Assembly (NCBI GenBank): GCA_029948255.1
Contig: JALIZF010001688.1
Location: forward strand, 303,501-367,500
Source of the DNA: Telmatactis stephensoni
Taxonomy: Eukaryota > Cnidaria > Anthozoa > Actiniaria > Isophelliidae
Reading direction: 5' to 3'
DNA: 64,000 nucleotides
Position 1 is the stretch's first letter. The number at the start of each line of letters is the position of its first letter. Shown piece after piece: positions 1-13,200 of this stretch. The position numbers were made by a program, and so were the translations under genes. The notes under the pieces are model-generated. The model saw only the letters and a program-made list of their open reading frames with translations. It searched no databases and had not been told where the DNA came from.

Positions 1-198
1 TTTTGCCATACATTTACAATACAGTTCTTCAAAGGCAGGCAGTTGCTGAAGACAGTAAAGTTTTGTTTTTCTTTAGCGACTAAAAGTCCACAAGCCTGCG
101 TCCTCTCTGCTGCAGTCTGTCACCTAATTTCACCGACATTTTTACAAGGAATAAGAAAAGAAAACTCACCAGTTATATAATTACTCAATGTCCACTAG

Positions 199-625
199 GA
201 GACTCCTAGTCCAGACCCAGGCCTCTTTTTACCCCGCTCCGCTTCGGTAAAACAGAGTCCAGAAGAACTTGCATGCGCATGCGTTACATGAACCAATCAG
301 ACACCGTAAAATTTTGGTGTGACCTGGTTACAAGGCCTTTTGATAAGTCACACAGGGCTTGGATTTGCTCCAATTTGGGTAAAAACTTGTGCTTCGTACA
401 AGTGAAGACATACTTAACTGCTTCGATGAATTCGTTTTCAAAATGAGCCCTATATAGCTGATTTAATTCAGATAAATTTCAACGAGAGCTTTGTAACCAA
501 GTCACACCAAAATTTTACGGTGTCTGATTGGTTCATGTAACGCATGTGCATGCAAGTTCTTCTGGACTCTGTTTTACCGAAGCGGAGCGGGGTAAAAAGA
601 GGCCTGGGTCTGGACTAGGAGACTC
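199..625. mobile_element. Foldback (MITE-like) element with ~135-bp inverted arms
   Basis: The arm at about 199-333 is repeated in reverse complement at about 490-625, nearly base for base, around a ~155-bp loop. The arms include the motif AAAATTTTACGGTGTCTGAT and its complement. There is no coding potential. The shape is that of a non-autonomous DNA element. A target-site duplication was not resolved. Confidence 0.75.
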
Positions 626-1207
626 TTTGATGCCAGTGTTTAAGCCAAATAGTTCACGGCACAAAAATTGTCATAAATGCAACAAGTCACAACTGTCCCG
701 TAGTCCCGGCTCAAAAGCAAATCAAATATCCTGAATTTACTTTCATGTCCCAACGATTCAACCACCACAACACTATTCATTTACTCTCAATGTTGTGTCA
801 GATTTCATCCAGTTCTCCTTCTTTTCCAAAGCATAATAAGGGCATAAAATCATTCACAAATCCGTTTGAAAGGTGGAAAGTTCACTCCAGTACGTGTCTA
901 AATGTTTTTCATCGTTTGGTTTGTTCAATCTTCCCTCTTATGAATAGTTTTTGCCTACATTGTCTCCTCCACAGGTGTAGCAATTACTTGAAAAATGATG
1001 GTTTTAGAAGAATTTTTGTCTTGTAAGTTCGTGCAAACGCAGCACACTTCCCACTTCGTGTCCAACTGGTTCTCAACTGAAACAAGTCGGCCAAGTAAAA
1101 ATACTGAGAAGCCATTCGAATGTTACGCGCGCTTGAAAATGTAAAATGAATAACAAAAGACTGGGATTTTTTTCTTTATTTTAGAAAAAGAGGTCATATA
1201 ATAAAAC

Positions 1208-1293
1208 TCTTATTAACCGAGCTTGGTCGGTCTGTACGGGAGAATCTTGACCTCGGTCGGGTACAGACCTCGCGCGCGCGCTCGGTTAATAAG
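1208..1293. repeat. Short GC-rich inverted repeat
   Basis: CTTATTAACCGAGC at the left end is matched by GCTCGGTTAATAAG at the right end. Between them is a partly self-repeating GGTCGG/GTACAG core with a CGCGCG run. It looks like a small hairpin repeat or MITE fragment. Confidence 0.5.
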
Positions 1294-1597
1294 ACCTAAA
1301 TCTTTTTTTAATATAAATATATAGCTATTTTGAGCTATTACTGAGTTGAATAGATTTAGTCGTGATGAATGTAGAGCTACCCTGTAGATAAGTCATCATT
1401 AAACCGTTCTTGTTGTTGTTGTTGTTGCTGTTATATAAACCTTTATTTAAACAGAGTATTCCTATCAGAATTTCACTGTAATCTGTTATCAATAGGAACC
1501 CTGACTGAAATAATCACAAAAGCAAAACTAAATACATATATAAAATATATAAGATTTAAAATACCATTAAAAGCTAAAACATATATATGAAATATCA

Positions 1598-1764
1598 ATG
1601 TTGTTTTTGTTCTTCTTCTTGTTCTTGTTCTTAGCTTGTTGTTCTTGTTGTTCCTGTCCTTGTTGTTGTTGTTCTTGTTGTTGTTCTTCTTGTTCTTCTT
1701 GTCCTTGTTGTTGTTGTCCTTGTTGTTGTTCTTCTTCTTGTTCTTCTTCTTGTTCTTCTTGTCC

Positions 1765-1805
<41 letters not shown>

Positions 1806-1869
1806 CTTCTTCTTCTTCTTCTTCTTCTTCTTCTTCTTCTTCTTTTTCTTCTTCTTCTTCTTCTTCTTA
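1598..1869. repeat. TTG/TTC trinucleotide-rich microsatellite
   Basis: The stretch is almost pure T/G/C: interspersed TGT and TTC units end in a run of about 20 TTC units. It ends about 35 bp before the first TSP1 exon, so it may form part of an extended polypyrimidine tract. The long open frames across it (Cys/Ser or Leu/Phe runs) are artefacts of the repeat. Confidence 0.9.
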
Positions 1870-1904
1870 ACGTATTCCTAAATCCCTAGATCAACAGTCT
1901 CCAG

Positions 1905-2087
1905 ATGTAGACGGTGGTTATTCGAAATGGAGTGAGTGGACCCAGTGCAGTAAGACGTGTGGAGAAGGAGTAAAAGGTCGTGAGAGAACTTGCACAAATC
2001 CCAAGCCTGCTGGAAATGGTAAAGATTGTTCTAGTTTGGGACGTCCTGAGGACACTGCGGCTTGCAATGAAAAGGCTTGCCCCGATC
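1905..2087 (+). CDS. Exon: TSP1 repeat 1 of gene 1
   Basis: The acceptor is TCTCCAG and the donor GTAAGT; phase is 1 at both ends. The peptide begins VDGGYSKWSEWTQCSKTCGE, with the WxxW core (WSEW), CSKTCGEG, RxR and six cysteines of a thrombospondin type 1 repeat. TSP1 repeats bind glycans and matrix proteins outside the cell. Confidence 0.9.
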
Positions 2088-5000
2088 GTAAGTGCAGTAA
2101 TGATGTAGACAGCTTAAGGTTGTAGTTATAACCATCATAGGGAAGCATGCAACTTCGAATTGACAGTTCAATTGTAAATTAAGATTCTCTTCACAGAAAG
2201 CCAAGAAGTTCACCTAAACAGGGTCCCCATTCAATTGGAGCGCGAGTACTGTAGCAGTATCCTAGTCAATATGACAAAACAGCATTAAAAAGGATTTGAG
2301 TTCTCTGTTGCTCAATTTTTAGCCTCGATTACGCTTAAGATCGATGAGCAAAAAAATGCGCAAAAACCTGTTTGCTTTGTTCATTCATATACATTCCTGA
2401 CCTATCCACGGACTGTAATTGATGTTCTGATATATTACGTGCAATCAAGGCTAACGCTAAGCAAAAGAAAATGGAGGTCACTGCTCATAAAATGTGTATA
2501 ATTATTTTACCCTGTTCTTAACGCCAATAGCCGATGTCGATGGAAATTGGTCACCATGGCAGAAATGGTCCTCGTGCTCTGCAACTTGTGGTGGTGGTGT
2601 TCGCGTACGGGAGAGAAATTGTGACAGCCCTGCACCGTCTGGTCATGGGAAAATGTGTCAGGGTAAAGCCGAGGAAACAGGAGCATGCGCACAGGACCCT
2701 TGCCCAATCCGTAAGTGACTGAGGCAGTACATCATAACTTGATTATTTTACTTAGAAATATAGCTGACGAGGAAGATTCTCTGTATACGAATGCAACGGC
2801 TGTACTTTGATTGTTTCGTTTCCCTAGATCTTTTCAAAGTTTTTCTTGTCAATTTTTTTCCTGCTATTGAAATCTTAGCTAGCTTAAGGGTGGGTGGCCT
2901 GTGGTTTTTTTGTTAGTTTACCTTCCAAGTTAACAACGTTATACGCCATTCAGTTGAAACATGATTAATGCAGCTGACCTGTATAAAGATGAAACCGGTT
3001 TGCTATGAACTAGGTGTGGTCGTGATCGGATTTGGCGTGGCAACGTAAGAACGCCATCGTGATCTTTAACTACAGACTTCTTATTAAAAATCAGGGAAAT
3101 TTCACCAACATGACCGAAACATACTCCTATTGCTAGGGATATTCCTACCGGCCAAACACGATGATCCTAGTAGTAGGATAATCCTAGTACCCGATGTGAA
3201 GACACAAATTTCCATGTGAACAGAATGCAGTAAATGTATAGCAGGTAGGAATGATTCGCCTGCTAAGATGATCCTAGTGCTAGGATGATCTTAGTGCCAT
3301 GTAAAAAACCCGTAAATCATCTACAGTGTTTCAATTGAACGGCTTATGACGTACTAGGTGCTTAAACGTGGAAGGTACGCTTACTAAAAACACAAGTGAG
3401 CCACGTTGAAATGTCACAAGTAACATTGTGCTAATAGTTGTCTTGTTTCTTACTTCACAGCTTGTACAAAAGCTTTAGACATTGGCATTATTCTAGATGG
3501 GTCAGGAAGTGTTCGTATGCACAACTTCAAAATTGCGCTTGATTTTGTTGAAGAACTAATGACCCATTTTAAGGTGTCAGTAGATGGAACTCACTTTGGT
3601 TTTATAACTTACAATTACAACCCTACACTTCAGTTTACTATGGCGGATGCACGATATCACAATTTTATTGGCCTGAAAGAGCGAGTTAAAAACATAAGGT
3701 GTGTGATATATTAATACATGATAACCTGAATACAGTAAGGGAACTTGTATAATTGTTCTCACCTTTCTCCGAGACGACAAGCTTCAATGATAATTTTTGC
3801 AATCAAAATATCTCCGAGTAATATTTTTAAATTGAAGATCACTGGCCATGCAGTTAATCATTGACACAACTGCAAGAAAACTCCTTTAAGAAAACTTATT
3901 AGAGCAGAAATGAATAGAATAATTGAAGTCATAAAATACAAAGAAATGTATGGAGTAAATCCATGAGTTGAGTCGATGACGTCACTGGCACCTAAAAAGA
4001 ACGCTAAAAATTTAGTACTTCCCTTTTGAATACAAAAAAGGCATTTTGACTGGTGATCAATAGACCCTTGAAGATTTACTTCACGAAGTTTCTGCAAAAT
4101 AAAATTTCACCGATTTTTTGATCAAAGTAGCACTTTAAAACATTGATGTTATATTGACTAAGCCAGTCTCTGTTATAGGTACACCGGGGGATGGACTCGT
4201 ACCGACAAAGCCCTTAAAATGGCTACGAGTTCACTGTTTACAGCAGCCGGCGGTGACAGACCAAACAAACCAAACATTTTGATAGTGCTTACTGATGGTA
4301 AGACAAACAGAGGTAGTGAGCCTTACCCACGAGTACTGAGACCATTACAGGTAATGTAGCCCCCTCTTCTATGCATGATATATTTCTTTCTTCCGTCCTT
4401 CCTTCCATCCTTTTCTATTTCCCTTGGACCTTCCTTCCTTTCATCTTTTTTTCTTTCTTTCTCCTGTCTTTCTTCCTTTCTTTCCTTCTTTCTTTCTTTT
4501 CTTTCTTACTTTTGTTTGTTTGTTATTTTCTTTCTTTCTGATAGATCAGCAAAAGACAAAAAAATCGGGGAAATGAATGAATCTTATTTGCATTTTATAG
4601 GCAAAAGGAGTTCGCACTGTGGCAGTAGGTATTGGTAGAGGTATAAACAAAGACGAATTACGTGAGATCGCCATGGATGACCCTCATTACGTAGTACAAG
4701 TAGAACGATTTGAGGATCTCCGTGAAAAGTTGAATATTATTCTTGACGACTCTTGTCAAGGTAAGGAACCTCTTGAACTCGTTTTTAATTTTCTATCTGA
4801 ACTCATAAAAGACTCTTGACTAGTACTCAGCTAGTGTCTACCAACATCCATCTATCCTTCTACATGTACTAAATTTATTACAAAAAAGACAAAAAAGAAG
4901 AAAAGAATATTTAGCTTAAGTATATAAATCATCATTTCGAATTCTTTTTCATAAAGTTTCACCTCCTAACTAATTTGATTATTATGATTAATATAATGTT

Positions 5001-7180
5001 CTTCAGGAGTACAACCTCCAACGCCAGAACCAGAATGCATAGAAGAAGGCCTCCCTCTGGGGATGAAAAATAAACGAATTTCTGATGCACAGCTCTCTGC
5101 CTCGAGTGTTTGGGATATCTATCATGGTGCAGACCGAGGGCGGTTGAATACTCAAGCTTATGGACGTAAAAAAGGTTGGTGATCGTTTATATCATCATTA
5201 TCATTAGTATCAGTATTAGCATTAGTATTAGCATTGGTACTGGTACTGGTACTGGTACTGGTACTGGTACTGGTACTGGTACTGGTACTGGTACTGGTAC
5301 TGGTACTGGTACTGGTACTGGTACTGGTACTGGTACTGGTACTGGTACTGGTACTGGTACTGGTACTGGTATTAGTATTAGTATTAGTATTAGTATTAGT
5401 ATTAGTATTAGTATTGGTACTGGTACTGGTACTGGTACTGGTACTGGTACTGGTATTAGTATTAGTATTAGTATTGGTATTGGTATTGGTATTGGTATTG
5501 GTATTGGTATTGGTATTGGTATTGGTATTGGTATTGGTATTGGTATTGGTATTGGTATTGGTATTGGTATTGGTATTGGTATTGGTATTGGTATTGGTAT
5601 TGGTATTGGTATTGGTATTGGTATTGGTATTGGTATTGGTATTGGTATTGGTATTGGTATTGGTATTGGTATTGGTATTGGTATTGGTATTGGTATTGGT
5701 ATTGGTATTGGTGTTTTCTGTGTTTTTAAGGAGCCTGGTCAGCCCGGTATAACGATAAGGGGCAATATTTTCAAGTAGATTTCGGCAAGGCAGTAAAAAT
5801 ATCCAAGATATTGACCGAAGGAAGACAAGATTTTGACCAATGGGTAACTAGCTACTGGGTATCCTTTAGTCAGGATAATGGCATATACACTGCCTTTGTA
5901 TACGACAAAGAGAAAGGAAAAGTGGTAAGAGGACAGTTGCTTTATTGTTGTCTCTCTAAAGTCGCCTACAGTTAGATTTGAATGTCTCCATTTGTCTTCT
6001 AAATAGAAAAGTTTAGCCTTGAGCAATTTTACGTGCAGGTTTGTAACAAACTGACGTCCTGCTTGTATGGTGGCCGTTTGAGCCAGTCGTACCACGTCAA
6101 AAGGGTTTATATGCATGAGGTCGTTATTACGGTAAAAAATCTGGGCCAAACAAAAATTCTTTTAGAACAAATCAAATTCTATAATAAAACCTCTATTTGT
6201 GGTGTTAAAACGGTACGTCGTTCGATACAAAAAAGCACAATTTTTGGAGAGCTTTACTTTCGTCCACACTGATTTGATGTGGTCCCGCAATCGGGAGAGC
6301 AAGAAATATAATTAAAAACAGCAAACAAAGCAATTATTGCACAAAGAGGGAGACACAGGGGAGTTTGGCACTCAAACTCACTTTTACGGCAAACACGAAA
6401 TGATTCACCCTCCCGTTAAAGTGGCAACGCCAGACGAACAGAAAGTATGTCGCACGGTTGCTGTATTCAAGCGCACTTATCACAAAGATATCTTATTTTT
6501 TTATTTTTTATTTTAAGTATTTGAACGAAAGCTATATCTAAAACTAAAAAATAAATTTGTTGAGAAAATCGTGAAAAATGATCAAAATCGGCAACGTGGT
6601 ATTTGCGAGTAAGTATAACTATTTTCAGTTCATCTTTTCAGGTGTGAATACTTATCCTGCTCTACAAACATGTGAAACTATATTGTTCTCATGATTTTTT
6701 TAAGCATATTCTAAAACGCATTATTTTCACATTGCAAAGGTTACCAGTACACTAGGCGTCAGGGAGTTTTTGAAGCCTTTGAAATCTGCTGTTTTTGCTC
6801 AAATGTCCAAAATGTGGGGATTGTACTTATTTCGAACTATCATAGCAGCAAGCACCTTGACCCCAATTTTCTTTAATGTTTTGTTATCTCGATCTAAAAG
6901 GTAAACTTATATAGCGGATATTATAAGAAAATTGACAAAAATGTAGTGCGCGATTGCATTATCTTTACCATTTTTAGCATTTATTTATTACCTTTAAGGG
7001 CCGTTTCCACGAGCGATTTTGTCGCACTACAAGAGCGACCATGCCAATTTGAACAGCAATATATTATTGTGAACAACAAACCTGCGTTTAAACATCCGGC
7101 AATTTTGTAGCGATTTTTACGTTGATTTCTCGATCGATGCTCGGTATCAAAAGAAGTGGGACTTCTGCGATCAACAAATC

Positions 7181-7241
<61 letters not shown>

Positions 7242-10200
7242 ACTGATAACCAAAATATGTGTGTGTATTTCCTCTTTCTGCATGTCGTGACGTTTTATGC
7301 AGAGGAAGATTGTACTTCGACTATTCAACTCCTCCTTGTCAGTTATACGTTTCTTTCTTTTAGCTTTTTAGACCGCTTTAATCAAAATCTATGGCCCTTC
7401 TTCGGCACGCGCCATGTTTACAAACAGCTCTGCCCATACGTACAGGTATCCCCTAACTCTTAACGAGTTGCTCGAAAAAGCATAATCTTATCAGCAGCAA
7501 AGTGTTGCACTAACTAAATTCGAGCATAGTTCGACAAAATCGCTCGTACAGATAGCCCTTAATTATGTCACTAATATATTACCATTATCCTTGTCTTCAG
7601 ATTCTCGATGGCAACAAAGATCGCAACACAATCAAAACTAATACGTTGAGAGTTCCTGTATTTGCACGGTATCTTAGAGTTCACCCATGGACGTGGCATG
7701 GTCACATTTCTATGCGATTTGAATTCTACGGCTGTACAAAAGGTATGACTATTGAAACAAGATATCACCAAAGTTTACCGAAAATATTGAGTTGATAATG
7801 TGTTTTCATTATGTAGTTTAATCTCAGCGCTTGTACCAACTCTTTCGTTACTTTTTAGTGTCTTTGTGGGGGGAAAAGAAACATAACATGCTTTCTAAAT
7901 CAGTTTTTATGAATTGTGTCAAACGAATGGAAAACTAAATCAGGCAACTTAGCTGAGAAACTTCAACTTAAGCTCATTAGAACTGACCATGTGTTTCACA
8001 ATTAAGCTGCATGCCAATATTTATGCATAGATAAATTGAGTGCGCGTAGTTTGAACCGTCCAGACTAAGAGCCTGTTTACATTTATTTTACTTTACGTCA
8101 ATCCACGATTTATCAACAAGAAAGGAACAAGACAATTTGAATTCCTACTAGATCGGCTGCAACATTACGCATAATGATTTCGATTTACGTGTTGAGATCG
8201 CATGGCGGTTGAGAACACTCGTGGACTTCTTTGTTGTCTGGTACTTTCTGTAGTTACTGGAATACAGTCACTTTTCATATTTTCAGGTTTTAACCCACCT
8301 GTAGTCCCTGATTGTCTGTCAGCCTTGGGGCTGCAAAGTGGTGGAGTTCCTGATTCCAAGATGACGTCATCATCACACTGGGACAACAACCACAGAGCAG
8401 CAAATGGTAGACTTTACTTTCAAAAAGCTGGCAAAAGAACAGGAGCGTGGTCTTCCAGGTATAATAAAGGTGACCAGTGGTTGCAAGTAGACTTTGGTAA
8501 AATTGCCAAAGTGCAAATGGTTGGCACGCAAGGACGAGCTGATGCAGACCAATGGATTGTAAATTACTACATTTCGTACAGTCGTAATGGAGTTTTCTGG
8601 GAGAAAACCGATGTAAGTGCTGAGACGTTTATGCAATTTAACGGCCGATTATTTCAATAGCGCAGGCAATAGAAACTAATAGGTGACTTTTGTTGGAGGT
8701 GAGCAAAGATGCCATGATGACGTCATGACACGCGCTTATAAGGCGCCTAATAATTGCCATATACAATAGCCGACTGATATACTTCACTTGTCACATACAA
8801 AGGAATCAAGACGAGGCTACGTGTATGAAGCTCGGTCAGGCTTTTATGCGCACGTACCCTCGTTCTAACTCCTTTGTAAGTGGCAGTGAGGCATATATCA
8901 GTGACTGAACTACTGAACTGACTATACAACATCACTCGTGTGACATTTTAAAGTATAGACACATTTGTTGATACCATGTATTATTTCTTCTAGATCTTTA
9001 CAGGAAATAGCGACCGTTTCACTGTTGTAAGGAATCTAATTAATCCACCAATATATGGTCGATACTTCCGTATTCATCCCAAACAGTATCATGGTCACAT
9101 GTCAATGAGAGCTGAGTTCTATGGATGTACATCTGGTAAGTCATACCCTATAATAGCCCCTATCTTGTATTTTGTTCTCCTCGGTACAATTTAAAACGTG
9201 TTAATGGGGGAAGGGGGTTAACGATTGTCAGGTAACTACTTAATGTTTTGACAATTTGTCAGTTAACCGCTAAAATTCGCCTGTCCCCCTCCCCCCCCCC
9301 CCAAAAAAAAAAAACCACACTCACGGAAGCTTCATTAATTAGCAATGTATCATATTCACAAATTTAGTAGTTTTGCAAACTTTCTAGAACTCAGTAAGTT
9401 CATCACGTTACCGTAATGAGTTTCATCCTTGAATTTCAAATGGTGTTAATCTGTTAAAAGCGACCGAAATTCTGTTTGAACTTATTTTAAAAGTCAAAAT
9501 GTATGTGCGCGACCAAAGGACATAAACAGATGGACTCGTTTAGGATTAAGCATATGTACACCGACAATATAAAATGACAATTCACTAGCCGTTAAATATT
9601 GCAGCTAGTATTTATTGCTTAGACTACATTTAAATAATCTCTTTATATATATGTCTTTAAACAGGTTTTAGCGTTCCAATAATCCCATGCATTGGTGCTC
9701 TAGGAATGCAGGATCATTCTATTCCTGATAGACATATCACGGCCTCTTCCATGTGGGATGCAAATCACTCACCTGCGCGCGCACGACTAGGAATTTCAAG
9801 AGATGGTGCCAAAACAGGTGCATGGTCAGCTAAAACAAACGACAAAGGGCAATGGATCATGATTAATCTTGGTAAAATGGCTAAAATTACAAGGGTGGTT
9901 ACACAGGGTCGTCAGGACTATAACCAATGGGTAACATCGTACGGTTTACAATATAGTCAAGATGGCGGTCATTTTGTAAACTATCAAGGAGGAAAGATAT
10001 TTGCTGGTAACTCTGACAGAAATACCTTGAAAGGATTGGTTCTTGATCCTCCAATTATCGCAAGGTATGGTCGACCAATAATTCATTTAGAGAATAATCG
10101 GTGGTATATTTTTAAAATATAAAACGTTCCGCCTTGAACGACAATAAAAGCAATAGAAATCTACAAATTTGCGTATCTCTTCTTCTTCCTTTGTTTTTAC

Positions 10201-13200
10201 TGTTTTTCCTCTGCTTTTTCTTCTGACTATACTTTCTTCTAAACCAATGTTTATGAAAGTTTCCGTCTAAACCAATGTTTATGAAAGTTTCCGTGCTAGT
10301 ATCATTTTGTCTGGTTATTTGCTACTAAGAGAATGTATTCTTGTGCTTATTGATCTATGTGCCTGTTTCATTAGATTTATTCGTTTCCTACCAAAATCAT
10401 GGTCTGGTCATATCTCAATGAGGCTAGAAGTGTATGGCTGCACCTCAGGTAATCTTATATGCACTACACAATGCATGCATGCATGCTTAAAAGCAGGCAG
10501 CATACAGACTCAACAGTAATCTGTACAGTAAAGCAGTTTTCGTATCTTTGGCTGTGGAAGCGACAAGGTCATGTCAGGAAATTGGACTGACCTGGATACG
10601 GTACTCAAGACGCGGTCCATTTTACACTCCTATGACAACTGTTCCAGGATGTGCTTTGTTCGTGTACTTTTATGTTGGTCAAAGGAATGTGAATTATGCC
10701 ATTATTCTTTCAAACATTTTAAGGTAAATAGAAATGGATAAAAAAAATTAAATTGAAAATGTACTTTATGCGTTAATCCATTTATAGGAGCAAGGATGGC
10801 ACAGTTGGTTAGTGCGCGGCCTTCGGTGCGAGAGGTCCCTAGTTCGATCCTCAGTGACCTCACATCCTTGTTTCAACTTCTTTCCTTTCTGTGTAGCTTT
10901 AATTAGCTTTAAATATCATTAAAAAACGGAGCACTGAAGGAGAGAGGGGAGTAAAATGAGCGCACCGTCGACCTCAAGTTTATCAGTTACCCAAATTACT
11001 GTCACGAGCTATAGACGTAAAATGTGGTCGCTTTATGTTTGATTTATATATGATTTAGTTAGGATTTGTAAATTGAGCTGAAAAGCCCTGTTGAGGGAGT
11101 CTCAATCATGTATGTATGCTCATTATAATTCTTTTCATTACTAGGTACTGGGAATGAGCCATTGAAGTATTATTCAATCTGTGTATTTTTCGGCGATCTC
11201 TAAATTGCGCTCACTTTCTTTATTCACCTCAGGTTTCCCACCACCACCACCTCCTGAGTGTCTAAAAGCGCTGGGTGTTGAAAGCAAAATGATAACAGAT
11301 GCACAAATGAGTGCCTCGTCTGAGTGGAATACCAACCACGGCGCCAACAACGGAAGACTTCATTTCCAAAAATCGGGTAGCAGGAGAGGAGGATGGTCTG
11401 CTTTACGTAATAATAAACACCAGTGGCTTGGGGTAGACTTCGGTAAAATTGCAAAAGTTACTATGTTTGCAACACAGGGACGGTCCGATTATAGGCAATG
11501 GGTTAAGACATACAAACTTCAATACAGCCTGGATGGTTATGAGTATAAGACATATTCAGTAAAAGGACAACCAAAGGTACGCACCTGATCGACATTGTTA
11601 GTCTTCCAAACCAATTTTGATCATTATATTGCTGGGTAAAAATGACAAACGACGCAAATCGTTTTCATCAAAAACATCAAAATAGAACAAATGTTATCTA
11701 CTGCTTGCTATTAAATCACATTTCACGTCGAGTGAAGTTGAATGACTACTGATATTGAGGTTGTTCTAGTGGAGGTTGTTATAGGCCACCTAATTGTCAA
11801 GATTTCACTTCAAAATAGTCCAGTTCCGAGACTATGCTTCACTTGCCACATACAAAGGATTTAGAATGAGGCTACGCGGTGCTGAAACTTAATTTGTCTT
11901 GTTACGAATGACTCGGAGCTTTATGCACACCTCGACTTGATTCCTTTGATGTGGCAAGTGAAAGTCGGATATTGAACTCGCTTATGGATTTTCTAGCTAT
12001 CATTTCCCACGTATTCTAGTGTTTTCATTGTGTAAGACTTTAATTACTCTTGCATTAGATGGATTGAATGGTCTTGGTTTTTCACCGAACAAAGCTTTGC
12101 AATTCTACTAATTGACTTACTCAACTACTACTTAACTTTTTTCAATTTGTTGCTTCACCGACTCGAAAACTTTAACTCCTTTTACTTTTACTCCTGAACT
12201 TCAACTTTTGAATCTACTTTTAATAAACTTTGGAATCTACTTTTAATAAATGTTGAATCTGGTCCAAACTTTAATGATGCTGGTCCTTCCTTACGATCAT
12301 CTACCCGGTGATTTTTCTATATTGCTATCTCATTGCATTTCAAGAACCAAGAATCAATATGTCGCCTTGACTTTTCGAAAGCGAAGGTTTGATGTCTTAA
12401 ATGAGCGATTTTCTATGTTGCCTCTAAGTAGCGGTATAAACATAGTCAAATCGGCGTCCTAGAGGAACTAGATTCCCTGTGGGAAATCTGGAATGACTAA
12501 TTGTTCACCCAGCAATTACAGATTGTGTTCCGCGAAAATTAAACGTAGAGATCCAACTTTTCCACCTTGGATTTCTAGCGACCTGGCCAAAACCATCCGG
12601 AAAAAAGAAGACCCTGTGGAAACAAGGCAGAAAAACCAGCGATATTGCTCTCAAAGAAAAGTTTTGCAAACAAAGTCATGCAAAGACTAAAAAAACTATG
12701 CTCGTACTGACAGAAAACATTTTTTTGAAGAATAAGCCAATGTAATTTTCGAATGGAATGTGCCCATTAAATAATTAGAGTGCATTTCATATGTCTGTGA
12801 AATAAGATCAAGTTATTTGTGCCTATTTAGTTGCTATTCAGTTGTTATTTAGTTACTGCCATTGAACCAGAACTTTCTTATAATAGCAATACACTGGATG
12901 TGTAGAAAGTCTGTTTCAATGAAAGAAACAATGAAGGTTCATTTGAAGTAATAAAGTAATTAAAAGCTATTATGCAAAGTCATTTGTCTCAATTCTCTTG
13001 TGTATTTGATGCCTCCAGTGTATTGCTATTATAAGAAAGTTCTGGTTCAATGCTAGTGACTAAATAGCAACTAAATAAGCACAAATAACTTTGATCTTAT
13101 TTCACAGACATATGAAATGCACTCTAATAGGGTGCCCATTTTATCAGTTTTATAGATACATACACAGTGAAATGTGTCGAGTCAGTTAAGACATCCATTT

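Larger units (their letters stand above)
1..1904. other. Upstream or intronic DNA of gene 1, no coding exon seen
   Basis: This stretch precedes the first recognisable exon of the modular matrix gene. It holds a long foldback repeat, a short GC-rich inverted repeat and a pyrimidine-rich microsatellite, listed separately. Short open frames here show no domain, no signal peptide followed by a good donor, and no similarity to the neighbouring modules. The start codon and signal peptide of gene 1 therefore lie before the window or in an exon too short to recognise. Confidence 0.5.

Noticed and set aside
5176..5778. Frames of GTGTGT/GIGIGI and VLVLVL repeats
   Set aside because: Hexanucleotide microsatellite inside a discoidin-domain intron; the true coding frame resumes only at 5731.
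8165..8636. Reverse-strand frames overlapping discoidin exons (also at 11224, 16916, 18173, 22190)
   Set aside because: Shadows of the real + strand domain exons; no domain in the reverse reading.
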